DNA of 64,000 nucleotides from assembly GCF_000967425.1 (NCBI RefSeq), contig NZ_FO082820.1, forward strand, positions 992,001 to 1,056,000. Direction: 5' to 3'. The first letter of the stretch is position 1; every line of letters begins with the position of its first letter. The position numbers were made by a program, and so were the translations under genes. The stretch is from Pseudorhizobium banfieldiae. GTDB lineage: Bacteria; Pseudomonadota; Alphaproteobacteria; Rhizobiales; Rhizobiaceae. The notes beneath the pieces are model-generated. The model searched no databases and was not told where the DNA came from. It saw nothing but the letters and a program-made list of their open reading frames with translations. Below, one piece after another: positions 1-8,809 of the stretch.

Positions 1-1319
1 TTGTACGGAATGGAAGGCTTCCCGTTTATTGTGAAGAGCTCGCCGTCGCGCGCCAGGATCGTTTTGTTGCCTGTTGGCCATAGGAACTCATAACGGTCAG
101 ATCGCCTGTTATTAATGATGACATTGACGGTCAAAGTAGCTTCACAAGGCTCGATTTCCGTTTCGCCAGTCTGACCGAAGATTGCGCACGTGGCGGGCAC
201 TTTTGCGCCTATCACTGACTGGGGGGATGAGGTATCCGGACTGTGGGCCACTCCCCCGAGTTCTTCAAAGGTGAGGCCAGGCCGATAGGAAGCCAGTTGG
301 TTAATCCCCCAACTACGTTCTTCGAAATCCGCCACGGTGCACGCACCTTGACCCAGAAGGACGTTGTACATCCCGTTGTAGCCACAACCCTGCAACCTCT
401 CCCCAGTGACGGCGATCACGCACCCTGCTTCGGAATAGCCGGCATCACTGCTCGTCACGGAATAGTATCTGGTGCCATCTGAGGTCTTCAGCAACTTGAC
501 GACAGACTCGTCCTGCGTAACGGGTTTCGTGAACTTCCGCACATCGACTGGTTCGTTCATCAGGCCCACTTGCCAATGGAAGGAGTTCTCGCAGGCATAG
601 TACGCCCGCTCCTCCGGCGAGGTGGACTGTTCTGGGAGTCCGATAAGCTCAATCTCGAAGCGACCAGCCTTCTCGACAGTGTCGATATAGAAGAGATCGT
701 TGCCGATGTGGCGGAGCATTTCTTGAATGAGATCAGGACGCATCATCGTCGAATTTGACCAAGGGACCAAATTGTTGGCGAGCAACATGATCTTGCTCAT
801 GTCCTCCAAAGCAACGTCATGAGCGACCGCCAGCGCTTTTGTACTGATTAGGCTTTCTTCCTCCAGTGCTAAGAATGGGCGATGAAACCCGAGCTTCCCC
901 GCGATGTGGAGCTTACGATTGACGAAGGTGACCTCCGATCCTTGTGCAATTCCCATCATGAACATGATGGCGCACATCGAGTAGCATTCCGCGCCTTCGT
1001 CAATGACTGTACCGACGCCGTTCTTGTAGAAGAATTCTGCCAGCTTAACGCCCTCGGAGACGTTTCCCCCCGGGCTGTTCAAGCAGATGGTGTCACGCGC
1101 AGAACTCTCGCCATCCACGCCAAGAAACTCCGTAGCGGCAATTTCAACCAGTCTGGAGAAGTCGCCTGGCACGATCTCTCCCTCAAGGGACAGAACGCAT
1201 ATTTCTTTATTAGATTTCCGTACTTCAGCACCGACCGCTGCACCTACCTGAAGAAATGCAATCCCGATAACGGCCATCAGGACCAGTTGCCTTGACCACG
1301 AATTATGCACTCTCACCAT
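1..1319 (-). CDS. ClpP-like exported serine protease/hydrolase, 3' end outside window
   Basis: An open frame runs without a stop from an ATG at 1319 to the window edge, about 439 residues, so the C-terminus is missing. The N-terminus has a hydrophobic signal-like segment (residues 10-30, ending near AAVGAE), so the product is probably periplasmic. Residues about 75-125 carry two ClpP/crotonase-fold signatures: CLNSPGGNVSEG (oxyanion loop) and ECYSMCAIMFMMG, where the Ser sits in the position expected for the nucleophile. This matches the predicted periplasmic ClpP-like family (COG3904 type). The C-terminal half has several Cys and no domain I recognise. A 32-codon membrane-peptide gene lies 11 bp upstream on the same strand. 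The substrate is unknown. Confidence 0.72.
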   Translation of the reverse strand, partial: MVRVHNSWSRQLVLMAVIGIAFLQVGAAVGAEVRKSNKEICVLSLEGEIVPGDFSRLVEIAATEFLGVDGESSARDTICLNSPGGNVSEGVKLAEFFYKNGVGTVIDEGAECYSMCAIMFMMGIAQGSEVTFVNRKLHIAGKLGFHRPFLALEEESLISTKALAVAHDVALEDMSKIMLLANNLVPWSNSTMMRPDLIQEMLRHIGNDLFYIDTVEKAGRFEIELIGLPEQSTSPEERAYYACENSFHWQVGLMNEPVDVRKFTKPVTQDESVVKLLKTSDGTRYYSVTSSDAGYSEAGCVIAVTGERLQGCGYNGMYNVLLGQGACTVADFEERSWGINQLASYRPGLTFEELGGVAHSPDTSSPQSVIGAKVPATCAIFGQTGETEIEPCEATLTVNVIINNRRSDRYEFLWPTGNKTILARDGELFTINGKPSIPY

Positions 1320-1330
1320 CTGCGTCCCCA

Positions 1331-1429
1331 CTATACCCAGCCCATCCAACGCGCTGCGTGCCCTACTATGGAGGCGAGTGCAAAGAACAACGCTAGAGCG
1401 GCAATCACATAGACTAGCCAGTCAGGCAT
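1331..1429 (-). CDS. Small single-pass membrane peptide (32 aa)
   Basis: An ATG at 1429 follows an AGGAG with good spacing. The peptide starts MPDWLVYVIAALALFFALAS and ends with a short basic/aromatic tail, which is a typical one-helix membrane peptide. It stops 11 bp before the ATG of the ClpP-like gene, so the two are probably co-transcribed. No homologue is recognised. The good ribosome binding site, the hydrophobic profile and the position argue that it is real; its length keeps confidence moderate. Confidence 0.5.
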   Translation of the reverse strand: MPDWLVYVIAALALFFALASIVGHAARWMGWV

Positions 1430-1630
1430 CCCAGCTCCTGCGCCTCTTCAAGGCTGTGCACATCACTAGTTCAGGCTCCTGATCAGGATCATCTGCTCCG
1501 TGGTCGACAGGACATCGCCTGTCTGCTCCTTCACACCCGCACTGCTGGCAGTTAGTCCATGGTCTTTGAGGGTGAAATTTCCCAGACCTAGAAGTGCCAT
1601 CGCAGTTGTCGCAAGCTTCCATTACATCGC

Positions 1631-2386
1631 CTACAGCAGTGACGGTTGCATAGCGGGGGTCTCGCGTGCAGCTGCTCGCTGCGGAAGCAGGACTAGTTCA
1701 CTCTCAGGCACAGGACGTTGGAGCCTCTTTGCCTCTTCCCATGGCGTCGTCAGCCATCTCTCCACGTCGTCCTGACTGCTGAGGATCACGGGCATCGCCT
1801 TAGGGTGGATAGGAGCGACGACTGCATTGGGCTCCGTGGTAAGGAAGGCGAAGAGATCGCATCGGATGAGCCCTTCCTTCACCTTCCTGACGCATTCCCA
1901 GTCCCGCACCCAAAGACCTGCGAAGAACATCAGCGGCTCGCTCTCGTCACGGGCGAACCATGCGTTTGGCGTCCGGCCGCCTTCAACCTTGCTCGCGGGA
2001 TCAGGTTCGGCGAAACGCGTGAACGGGACGACGCAGCGGTTCTCGATGCCAGTCCAGCGCATCCAATGCTTGCTGGTCGTGTTCCGGATGTTGGTCGTGC
2101 CCCCATCCGGCTCCATCTTCAGCAGTTCCTGGAAGTCAACGTCCTTCCCCTTGGCCCGCAGCTTGTCGGCCCGCCTCGTCGCTGCTTGGTAAAGTGCCTG
2201 CTGCGAACTTGGCATTCCCCAGCGCACCCATGTCATCTCGCGGATGCCGTCGATGTTGCGCACGACGGGTGCCATCTGGTCGGGATAGATGTCGAGTGAT
2301 GGCTGGAGGTTACCCAGACGGTCGAGGGCCTTAGTAATCGCCCGGATGGCTTCCTGATTGGTGGTGACGTTGTAGAGGTTGCACAT
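1631..2386 (-). CDS. SRAP domain protein (YedK/HMCES family)
   Basis: 251 residues. SRAP proteins form a thiazolidine crosslink between the residue-2 cysteine and abasic sites in single-stranded DNA, shielding them from breakage. The protein starts Met-Cys-Asn, as the chemistry requires, and this fixes the start. Other SRAP signatures are an NIRNTTSKHW segment (the NARxE region), RCVVPFTRFAEPD (where the common family form is RCLxPxxGFYEW) and HPKAMPVIL with the conserved His. The variant is one seen in rhizobia, inferred from memory. Its start follows directly on the stop of the upstream gene and lies in a three-gene minus-strand operon divergent from a DNA ligase, so the context is DNA damage tolerance. 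Confidence 0.88.
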   Translation of the reverse strand: MCNLYNVTTNQEAIRAITKALDRLGNLQPSLDIYPDQMAPVVRNIDGIREMTWVRWGMPSSQQALYQAATRRADKLRAKGKDVDFQELLKMEPDGGTTNIRNTTSKHWMRWTGIENRCVVPFTRFAEPDPASKVEGGRTPNAWFARDESEPLMFFAGLWVRDWECVRKVKEGLIRCDLFAFLTTEPNAVVAPIHPKAMPVILSSQDDVERWLTTPWEEAKRLQRPVPESELVLLPQRAAARETPAMQPSLL

Positions 2387-2833
2387 CTACAGCTCATCCT
2401 CATATCTGCTGGCGCTCAGACTGTGAGAACCGACATAATCCTCTGGCCGAACAGAAACGATCCTGCGTTCTCCGACCAAGAACTTCCGCATCAGTGCCCT
2501 GACGATGTCCCGGGTAGCTTCCGCCCTGGCCGCGTCCCATTCCGTCTTGCTGCCCCAACGGTGGGCATCCTCGTCGTCAATATCGAACAGAGCGGTGAAA
2601 ACGGTCAAGTAGACGTCGTGGCTGGTAGCAGGCTCGCCGTTGCCGTGATCCCAGTGGAACGAGAATGGGTGCAGTCCCTCATAAACGATGCGCCTGGCGA
2701 TGGCGTGAGTGGCCTGAAGTTCGCGTCGCCTTGATCTCCCGGTGCCCGCGAAGGCGTTGATCGTCATCCGGTCGATGCATGCGATGCGATGCCTGATGGC
2801 CTCCTTGAGTTTCCCGGCAGCGTCACCCGTCAT
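2387..2833 (-). CDS. Conserved-looking hypothetical protein
   Basis: 148 residues from ATG 2833, chosen because it overlaps the upstream stop as ATGA. A longer reading from 2929 would overlap the upstream gene by 100 bp. The protein is soluble, rich in Arg and Glu, with a central segment containing HDVYLTVFTALFDIDDEDAH. No catalytic motif is recognised. Its stop codon directly abuts the start of the SRAP gene, so the genes are translationally linked. Confidence 0.6.
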   Translation of the reverse strand: MTGDAAGKLKEAIRHRIACIDRMTINAFAGTGRSRRRELQATHAIARRIVYEGLHPFSFHWDHGNGEPATSHDVYLTVFTALFDIDDEDAHRWGSKTEWDAARAEATRDIVRALMRKFLVGERRIVSVRPEDYVGSHSLSASRYEDEL

Positions 2834-3045
2834 GCTTCGCCCCTCTCCGGCGAAGGGCTCCAACCGCGCGTGAAACCCCGGCTCATGGCGGCTTCGGTCA
2901 ACGCCAATTGAAGTCGCAGGTGTCGGCAATCATCGAGGAGGGTGGCGATGGCCGCGCGAGCATCACCACCGTGCCAGGCAACAGCAGCCTCGACTTCATC
3001 GATGGGGTCTTCTTCTACTGGCGGCTCTACAGGCAATGCGGACAC
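2830..3045 (-). CDS. Small hypothetical protein
   Basis: 71 residues, acidic N-terminus (PVEPPVEEDPIDEVEAA) followed by a predicted amphipathic helix (DARAAIATLLDDCRHLRLQL). Overlaps the next gene by four bases (ATGA), which supports real translation. First gene of the SRAP operon; the 148-bp gap to the ligase gene is a divergent promoter region. No function can be assigned. Confidence 0.55.
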   Translation of the reverse strand: MSALPVEPPVEEDPIDEVEAAVAWHGGDARAAIATLLDDCRHLRLQLALTEAAMSRGFTRGWSPSPERGEA

Positions 3046-3193
3046 GGGTTCTCCTTCGCGCCGAGGCGCGTCTGCTGAGGTCTGGTTGTGATGGGAGCAC
3101 GGCCGCCATGCGGCTCCTGTGTTCTCATTATGTTCTTCGGCGACGTGGAGTCAATGCGATTTCTTATTAAGCATTTCCTGCTGCAATGACTGA

Positions 3194-4234
3194 ATGACCA
3201 AGCGCCCTCGCAAACCTGCTGCGCCGCTGCTCCACGAGCAGGACCTGCCGCTGAAAAGTGGGCGCGTGAGAAAGCGTGATCCGAAGCAGCCTGAGCTTCC
3301 TTTTGATCCCATGCCCGAGCGCGTAGAGCCTTGCCTGGCGAAGCTGGTCAGCAAGCCTCCTCATGGGGATGAGTGGTCATATGAGCTGAAGTGGGACGGC
3401 TATCGTCTCACGGTCCATATCGAACCCGGCCGGGTGCGTATCCTCACACGCGGCGGCCACGACTGGACGCATCGTTTCCCGAGCATCGAGGAAGAAGCGA
3501 GGCGGTTCTCACCCTCGACGATGATACTCGACGGTGAAGCCGTGGTGTTTAACGAACGCGGCATTCCCGACTTCGGCATGCTGCAGAACTCGCTTGGTGG
3601 CAGGGGAGGAAAACTCCCCTCGCGTAACTCCGTCCTTCTTGCCTTTGACCTTCTCTATCTCGACGGTCATGACCTAACCCGTATGGAGTACAGTGACCGA
3701 CGGAACCTCCTTGAGGACGTGCTGGGGGAAAAGACCGGGGCCATTCGGCTATCTGAGGAATTTGATGAAGACCCGGATGAACTGCTGCGACATGCATGTG
3801 CTCACGAACTTGAAGGTATCATAGCCAAGCATCGCGATCGCCCCTATCGCTCCGGACGTACGGGCGACTGGCTGAAGATCAAGTGCGTGCAGAGAGACAC
3901 CTTCGCCATCATCGGCTATGAACCGTCCAAGGCGGTGCCAGGTGCAATCGGCAGCCTGCTTCTGGCCGCCCTCAAGGGTCCTGACTATGTCTACGTCGGC
4001 AGCGTCGGGACGGGCTTCAGCCAGGATCAGGCGAGGTCGCTGAAGAAGCAACTCGACAAGCTGAAAACGAGCGTTCCACCTGTGCGTCTATCTGGTAAAA
4101 ATCTGGTATTGACCGCGCCATCGCTCTTGGCGGAAGTGGAATACCGCGCATGGACACATACCAGGACCTTGCGGCATCCCTCGTTCAAAGGCCTTCGGGA
4201 GGTGGCCGACTGGGTGGAGGTATATAGCCTCTGA
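3194..4234 (+). CDS. ATP-dependent DNA ligase, LigD ligase-domain type
   Basis: 346 residues. The adenylation lysine is in ELKWDGYR (K66, motif I, KxDG). LDGEAVVFN is motif III, EGIIAKHRDRPYRSGR and DWLKIKC are motifs IV/V, and an OB-fold follows. The polymerase and phosphoesterase domains of full-length LigD are absent, so this is a stand-alone ligase, as found in extra copies in rhizobial NHEJ. No Ku gene is in the window. It is divergent from the SRAP operon, which suggests a DNA repair cassette. No strong Shine-Dalgarno precedes the chosen ATG; a preceding three-codon ATG-ACT-GAA-TGA overlaps it. Confidence 0.87.
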   Translation: MTKRPRKPAAPLLHEQDLPLKSGRVRKRDPKQPELPFDPMPERVEPCLAKLVSKPPHGDEWSYELKWDGYRLTVHIEPGRVRILTRGGHDWTHRFPSIEEEARRFSPSTMILDGEAVVFNERGIPDFGMLQNSLGGRGGKLPSRNSVLLAFDLLYLDGHDLTRMEYSDRRNLLEDVLGEKTGAIRLSEEFDEDPDELLRHACAHELEGIIAKHRDRPYRSGRTGDWLKIKCVQRDTFAIIGYEPSKAVPGAIGSLLLAALKGPDYVYVGSVGTGFSQDQARSLKKQLDKLKTSVPPVRLSGKNLVLTAPSLLAEVEYRAWTHTRTLRHPSFKGLREVADWVEVYSL

Positions 4235-4401
4235 GAGCACGAGTGGGCAGGTTTATACTGCGCGCCTCGCCTAGACTTGTACGTCAAGGATGAATGTCTC
4301 GGGGGTGATAGCGAAGGATCGGCAAAACCTGTGCCTGTAATGCGCTACCTGACATTACACTGCACTGACGCAGCTTTGTGCCTTATCCTAAGCCCGACCT
4401 G

Positions 4402-7400
4402 TCACGCGAGCGCAATCGAGGTTGCGACAGGTCCTTTCCGATTGAAGCGAACCGAGAAATTCACATTTGTGCCGATCACAATGTCCTCGAACTCTCCGTC
4501 AATCAAGTTAGATTTGTGGGCCAACATCTCACGAGGATATCCCCCCGCTCGGATGAAAAACATGTGGCCAGATACATTTTGGACATATCCGGAAAGCCGG
4601 GGGATGCGCTTGGTGAAAATTGTCTCGTGTGTGGCTGCGGTTGACCGGAAAGCAGAAGGTGCTTTCAAGTCAATCTCTCCAAAGAGATCAGCAGCTTTTG
4701 ACATCTCTCCCGTCGAAAACAAAAATTGCGCCAACTCGAAACGAGCTTCGTAGTTCGCATCTCCGGGAGAGTAGGCACGGCGAAGATGGCCCTCGATGGT
4801 GCTGTCATCGCCGGAATGACAAGTAAGGTGGTGTCTCGCGATCTCAGAGTGGATCGCCTTATCGTCAGGGTTTGTCGCCAAAGCGTCATTCAACACCTGA
4901 AGTGCCTCTTCGCGTCCGCGCTCCCGATAGATGCGAGAGACACGTATCGCCGCACCAGAGCCGCGGGGGTTCAATCGGAGCGCCTTTTCCAGCGCCCGGA
5001 GAGCGCGTTCCTCCTGGTCTAGTTCGTCTCGAAACCTAGCCTCGACCTGGATAATATCGGGATCATCCGGAAACTGTTGTAAGGCTAGACGGATACGGCT
5101 CTCCGTCTCTCTCGTTTTTTCTGCGAAGAACACAGCCTGATGCTCGGCGGGATCGTCGCCAAGCTCCCGCTTCAGTTCGGCGATCTCGTCCACTAGAAGT
5201 TTGCACCTACTCGATACTGCGAAACGATTGTTGCTCGACAACGCATCAAGGCGTTCGCGCGCACGTCGACGCAATTGATCCTTCAAAAGTGGTGAGTCCA
5301 CTTTGGTGGCACGAATACGATCAATCTCAGCCTGGGTATGAATGACAGCGGTGTTCTTGTCATCGATTAAGCGTGCTTCGTTTGCCCGACGTTCGGCCTC
5401 CTCCACCGAGCCACGAGGATGATGTAGTTCGAAAAGCGCCCACTGCTGATAAAGGAAGGCCTGATTAGGCGCGACTGCGACGGCTGCCTCAAAGATTCTG
5501 CGGCCGTGAGCAGGTTCGCCAAACGCGTCGGCCAAGCTTCGGCCTTTCGTCATCTGTTCGAGCGCGTGAGAATCCGACGAATATCCGAAGTCCAGGCCGG
5601 TGATGAGCCGTGCGAATTGGTCCGCCTTCTGTTCATCTGAAGCGCAAGCCTGTCGAAACACAAGTTGGGCAACCCTTGAATGGCGAGTCCGATAGCTGTA
5701 ATCCTTACTGTACCGATCCGTTTGTGCTTGGATGATGTTCTGTAGAGGGGCGAAGAATTTCTCTTGATAGTCTTCGAATGTAATCCCCGAGATGCGCGAT
5801 ATTGTACCAGCACGCGCACTAACTGAGAATTGATGCATTGTCGCGATGTCCAAGTACAGTTGCCGTGCTTGCTCTGGACTAATCCGTTGGTGTTCTTGCC
5901 TCAAAACTTCCTCGAAGGGCTTACCTAGAGTCAGCTGGTGGAGCGCGACGAGAAGTTGGCGTTCTGCTACGGTTTCGAAAAGGCGAACCTGTGCGTCTCG
6001 CGGTTCCTTTTCCAACAAACCAAGGCATTGGTGCTTTTGAAGGAGATCGATCAACCCATCGATCTCTCTGCGCGAAAGATACCTCACCTTGAGTTCAGGT
6101 CCGGGAAAGCGGGTTTCCAGCTCACCGCAGTAGGTGTTCCAATCGGCGTCGCGTTCAGCACCGACAACGACAAGTGGCAGCTTAGAAGTGCTCGGATGCT
6201 TCAAGAGCGCCATAATGCCATCAATGTGAAGCGCGACATCGTCAATAAAGAGATAGATCGTTTGGCCGGAAAGCTCGTAGAGCTCGAGAAAGACCTCAGG
6301 CCTTAATGCTCCTGAGGGATTGAACCATAGAACTAAGGCGTTTGATGACGTCGCAGCCTCAAATGCGGATCGCTTCAACGCGACGGTCTTCCCTGACCCT
6401 GCCGGACCTTTCACGCTCACGAAGACTGGGCCCGTTGGGGCTTCATTTTCAAGTATTGTCTTGTAGAGGATATCTTCCTCAACCTGTCGTCGGACATCAA
6501 GACGGTTCACGATTGCGCCCCATCCGGTGTCGTAGCCGGAGTAGAACTGCTCGGCGCTCTGTGCCTCATAGGGCATTCCCGCGTGGACGAATGTCAAGTC
6601 CGTCCGCAGGGAGCGATTCGTGGCATCTGATTCCAGCGTCCGCGACTTGAAAAAGCGACGTATGGGAAAGTCCGCGACGTCTGCCGCTTGACTCAATCGT
6701 CTGAAGAGTGGGGGCACCGCTTGGTCGAGTGCATTCATAAACTCACCAAAGTACGACTTGATGAGCTCCACGTTCTTGGTGCCCCAAAATGCCACGTCTT
6801 CGGCTTCCACGTTCGGCGTCACCATGTACCATCGTGGACGCTTGCCGGGCCCAAGACTGTATATAAGGTCTCGAATGTGGGCATCATCGAGCCTATATCC
6901 CACGAAGATAAAGGTATGCTCAAAGGCAAGGTCTTGTAGCCGGAGAAATAGTCTTTTGCGGTTCGTTGAATAGGACGAGTAGACTTCCCGTGACAGAACC
7001 GGAGGTATCCCCGTGTCATGGATGTGGTTTAGGCAACCGTGAAGCTTGAGGTAAGGTACCGGGTTCGCTTCCTCCCGCAGACGCTCATCAATAGGCTCGT
7101 CGTCTTTGATGAAAGGCACGATTTGCTGGATACGGTTGGACACATCTCGATAGGCCTGCTCTACGATGGTGTCATAGTTGGTCGTGGCGATTGCTCGCCA
7201 TGGGAACGTCGGGATGAGCTTGTGCGCCTTTTGAGGTGCAAAGCCAGTGAATGCCTGGCGCACCTTTTCATATACCTGAGCGGACGAACCACCCGCCGCA
7301 ATAGCCATCTCAGCTACGGCCATGACGTCCCGGTTCGGCATTTTCTTACTGAAGAAATGCTCCGCCAGGATGTCGCGCAACTGGTTTGCGTCGGGTGGTG

Positions 7401-7500
7401 TCCTATCCTCGGCGTTCCTAGCTTCTTTCGACGCCCCAGCTCCAAGGAACAAGACGCATCGTTGCCCTTTAACCGCTTCCGCCAGCTGGCTTGTTACCAT
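4402..7500 (-). CDS. SIR2-like / P-loop NTPase / TPR protein with cold-shock-like C-terminus; candidate anti-phage effector
   Basis: 1032 residues. SIR2-like domain at 1-260: FLGAGASK (20-25), TTNYD (106-110), KLHGC (152-156) and FVGYRLDDAHIRDLI (199 on), as in NAD-consuming defence proteins. A STAND-like ATPase follows, with Walker A GPAGSGKT (365-372) and a Walker B-like hydrophobic run ending DD (about 415-422). The region from about 600 to 950 is helical TPR-like. Residues 968-1032 resemble a cold-shock OB fold. The architecture resembles SIR2-STAND (Avs5-like) abortive-infection proteins, which detect a phage product and deplete NAD; that role is inferred. An IS3 element lies 15 bp upstream of ATG 7500. 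Rejoining the flanks gives an in-frame ATG eight codons further upstream with a GGGGGAG site, so the native start has been severed. Confidence 0.8.
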   Translation of the reverse strand: MVTSQLAEAVKGQRCVLFLGAGASKEARNAEDRTPPDANQLRDILAEHFFSKKMPNRDVMAVAEMAIAAGGSSAQVYEKVRQAFTGFAPQKAHKLIPTFPWRAIATTNYDTIVEQAYRDVSNRIQQIVPFIKDDEPIDERLREEANPVPYLKLHGCLNHIHDTGIPPVLSREVYSSYSTNRKRLFLRLQDLAFEHTFIFVGYRLDDAHIRDLIYSLGPGKRPRWYMVTPNVEAEDVAFWGTKNVELIKSYFGEFMNALDQAVPPLFRRLSQAADVADFPIRRFFKSRTLESDATNRSLRTDLTFVHAGMPYEAQSAEQFYSGYDTGWGAIVNRLDVRRQVEEDILYKTILENEAPTGPVFVSVKGPAGSGKTVALKRSAFEAATSSNALVLWFNPSGALRPEVFLELYELSGQTIYLFIDDVALHIDGIMALLKHPSTSKLPLVVVGAERDADWNTYCGELETRFPGPELKVRYLSRREIDGLIDLLQKHQCLGLLEKEPRDAQVRLFETVAERQLLVALHQLTLGKPFEEVLRQEHQRISPEQARQLYLDIATMHQFSVSARAGTISRISGITFEDYQEKFFAPLQNIIQAQTDRYSKDYSYRTRHSRVAQLVFRQACASDEQKADQFARLITGLDFGYSSDSHALEQMTKGRSLADAFGEPAHGRRIFEAAVAVAPNQAFLYQQWALFELHHPRGSVEEAERRANEARLIDDKNTAVIHTQAEIDRIRATKVDSPLLKDQLRRRARERLDALSSNNRFAVSSRCKLLVDEIAELKRELGDDPAEHQAVFFAEKTRETESRIRLALQQFPDDPDIIQVEARFRDELDQEERALRALEKALRLNPRGSGAAIRVSRIYRERGREEALQVLNDALATNPDDKAIHSEIARHHLTCHSGDDSTIEGHLRRAYSPGDANYEARFELAQFLFSTGEMSKAADLFGEIDLKAPSAFRSTAATHETIFTKRIPRLSGYVQNVSGHMFFIRAGGYPREMLAHKSNLIDGEFEDIVIGTNVNFSVRFNRKGPVATSIALA

Positions 7501-7512
7501 TGGCAGACTTCG

Positions 7513-7542
7513 CTTTGAACCGCCCCGGCTTTGCCGGAGACC
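7513..7542. repeat. IS3 left terminal repeat plus target duplication
   Basis: CTT target duplication at 7513-7515 followed by the 27-bp inverted repeat. Its partner is 8810-8839; one mismatch (C versus G at the ninth base). Confidence 0.88.
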
Positions 7543-7554
7543 GTTTGGTTTAAG

Positions 7555-8460
7555 TTATGCGGCCATAGCTGGTGCGTCCAGCATGGCGTAGTATCGTTCT
7601 TCTGCCTCTGCTGGCGGAATATTCCCGATGGGTTGCAGAAGACGGCGGTGGTTGAACCAGTCGACCCATTCGAGCGTGGCGAACTCCACGGCTTCGAAGT
7701 TGCGCCATGGTCCTCGCCGATGAATGACCTCGGCCTTGTAAAGACCGTTGATCGTTTCGGCGAGAGCATTGTCGTAACTGTCGCCAACGCTTCCGACAGA
7801 CGGCTCGATGCCTGCCTCCGCCAGCCGTTCGGAATAGCGAATGGACACATATTGCGAGCCGCGGTCGGAATGATGAACCAGCCCGCCACGTTTGACGGGC
7901 CGCCGATCATGAAGCGCCTGGTCGAGGGCATCGAGCACAAAGCCCGCATGGGCTGTTCGGCTTGCCCGCCAGCCGACGATGCGGCGGGCGAAGGCATCGA
8001 TGACAAAGGCCACGTAAACGAAGCCCTGCCAGGTCGCGACATAGGTGAAATCGGATAACCACAGCATGTTCGGCGCTGGAGCGAAGAACTGTCGGTTCAC
8101 CCGGTCTAACGGGCATGGAGCGGACTTGTCCGTCACGGTGGTTTTGACTGGCTTGCCGCGAATGACGCCTTGAAGCCCCATCACTCTCATAAGCCGAGCG
8201 ACGGTGCAGCGGGCGATGTCGTAACCTTCTCGCTGCAACTGCCGCCAGACTTTCCGCACGCCATAGACCTGGAAATTCTCATTAAACACCCGGCGTATCT
8301 CGATCTTCATGGCCATGTCGCTCCGGGCACGGGCCGACAAGCGATCCACGTCCGTGCGCTTGGCGAGGACCTCATAATAGGTGGACGGGGCAATCGGCAG
8401 CAGTCTGCAGATAGGCTCGACCCCGAGCACCGAGCGGTGTTCGTCGATGAAGCAAATCAT
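7555..8460 (-). CDS. IS3-family transposase OrfB (DDE integrase)
   Basis: 301 residues: N-terminal helix-turn-helix-like segment, then the rve catalytic core with the DDE residues in [21 protein letters not shown] and [14 protein letters not shown]. It overlaps orfA by four bases (ATGA) in the -1 frame, consistent with an OrfAB fusion made by programmed frameshifting. It is in the same reading frame as the SIR2 gene beyond the element; only its TAA at 7555-7557 separates the two frames. Confidence 0.93.
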   Translation of the reverse strand: MICFIDEHRSVLGVEPICRLLPIAPSTYYEVLAKRTDVDRLSARARSDMAMKIEIRRVFNENFQVYGVRKVWRQLQREGYDIARCTVARLMRVMGLQGVIRGKPVKTTVTDKSAPCPLDRVNRQFFAPAPNMLWLSDFTYVATWQGFVYVAFVIDAFARRIVGWRASRTAHAGFVLDALDQALHDRRPVKRGGLVHHSDRGSQYVSIRYSERLAEAGIEPSVGSVGDSYDNALAETINGLYKAEVIHRRGPWRNFEAVEFATLEWVDWFNHRRLLQPIGNIPPAEAEERYYAMLDAPAMAA

Positions 8461-8786
8461 CGCTTCAGTGGGCGGTCGAGCTCCGCCCGGGCAAAATACG
8501 CCGAGGCTTTCCGTAGAATCTCATTCGCCTGACGAAGTTCGCGGTTCTCCCGCTCCAGAGCCTTCATCTTCTGCGCTACGTCACTCGGCAAACCTGCACG
8601 CTTGCCGCTGTTGACCTCGGCCTTCTTCACCCATTCATGGAGGGTATGCGCCGAGCAGCCGATCTTGGCCGATATCGATGATACCGCCGCCCAGCGCGAT
8701 GAGTATTCGGCTTCATGTTCCGTCACCATCCGAACGGCGCGGGCGCGGACTTCAGGAGAAAATTTGTTCGTCGTTTTGCTTGTCAT
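8457..8786 (-). CDS. IS3-family transposase OrfA (HTH subunit)
   Basis: 109 residues. HTH segment ([12 protein letters not shown], then [12 protein letters not shown]) followed by a leucine-zipper-like coiled coil ([20 protein letters not shown]). Standard DNA-binding and multimerisation partner of OrfB. Complete, with no frameshift seen. Confidence 0.93.
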   Translation of the reverse strand: MTSKTTNKFSPEVRARAVRMVTEHEAEYSSRWAAVSSISAKIGCSAHTLHEWVKKAEVNSGKRAGLPSDVAQKMKALERENRELRQANEILRKASAYFARAELDRPLKR

Positions 8787-8809
8787 AGACCCTACTTCTC
8801 ACGAGTTGG

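Noticed and set aside
243..1295. Plus-strand open frames at the left edge
   Set aside because: They lie opposite a continuous minus-strand frame with clear ClpP-like motifs and have no motif or good start of their own.
1422..1622. 66-residue Cys-rich frame and an overlapping 44-residue frame (1466-1600), both on the minus strand
   Set aside because: The two overlap in different frames and neither has a good ribosome site; nothing shows which, if either, is translated.
4277..7591. Many plus-strand frames opposite the SIR2 gene
   Set aside because: Shadow frames of a long gene; no starts with Shine-Dalgarno and no recognisable domains.
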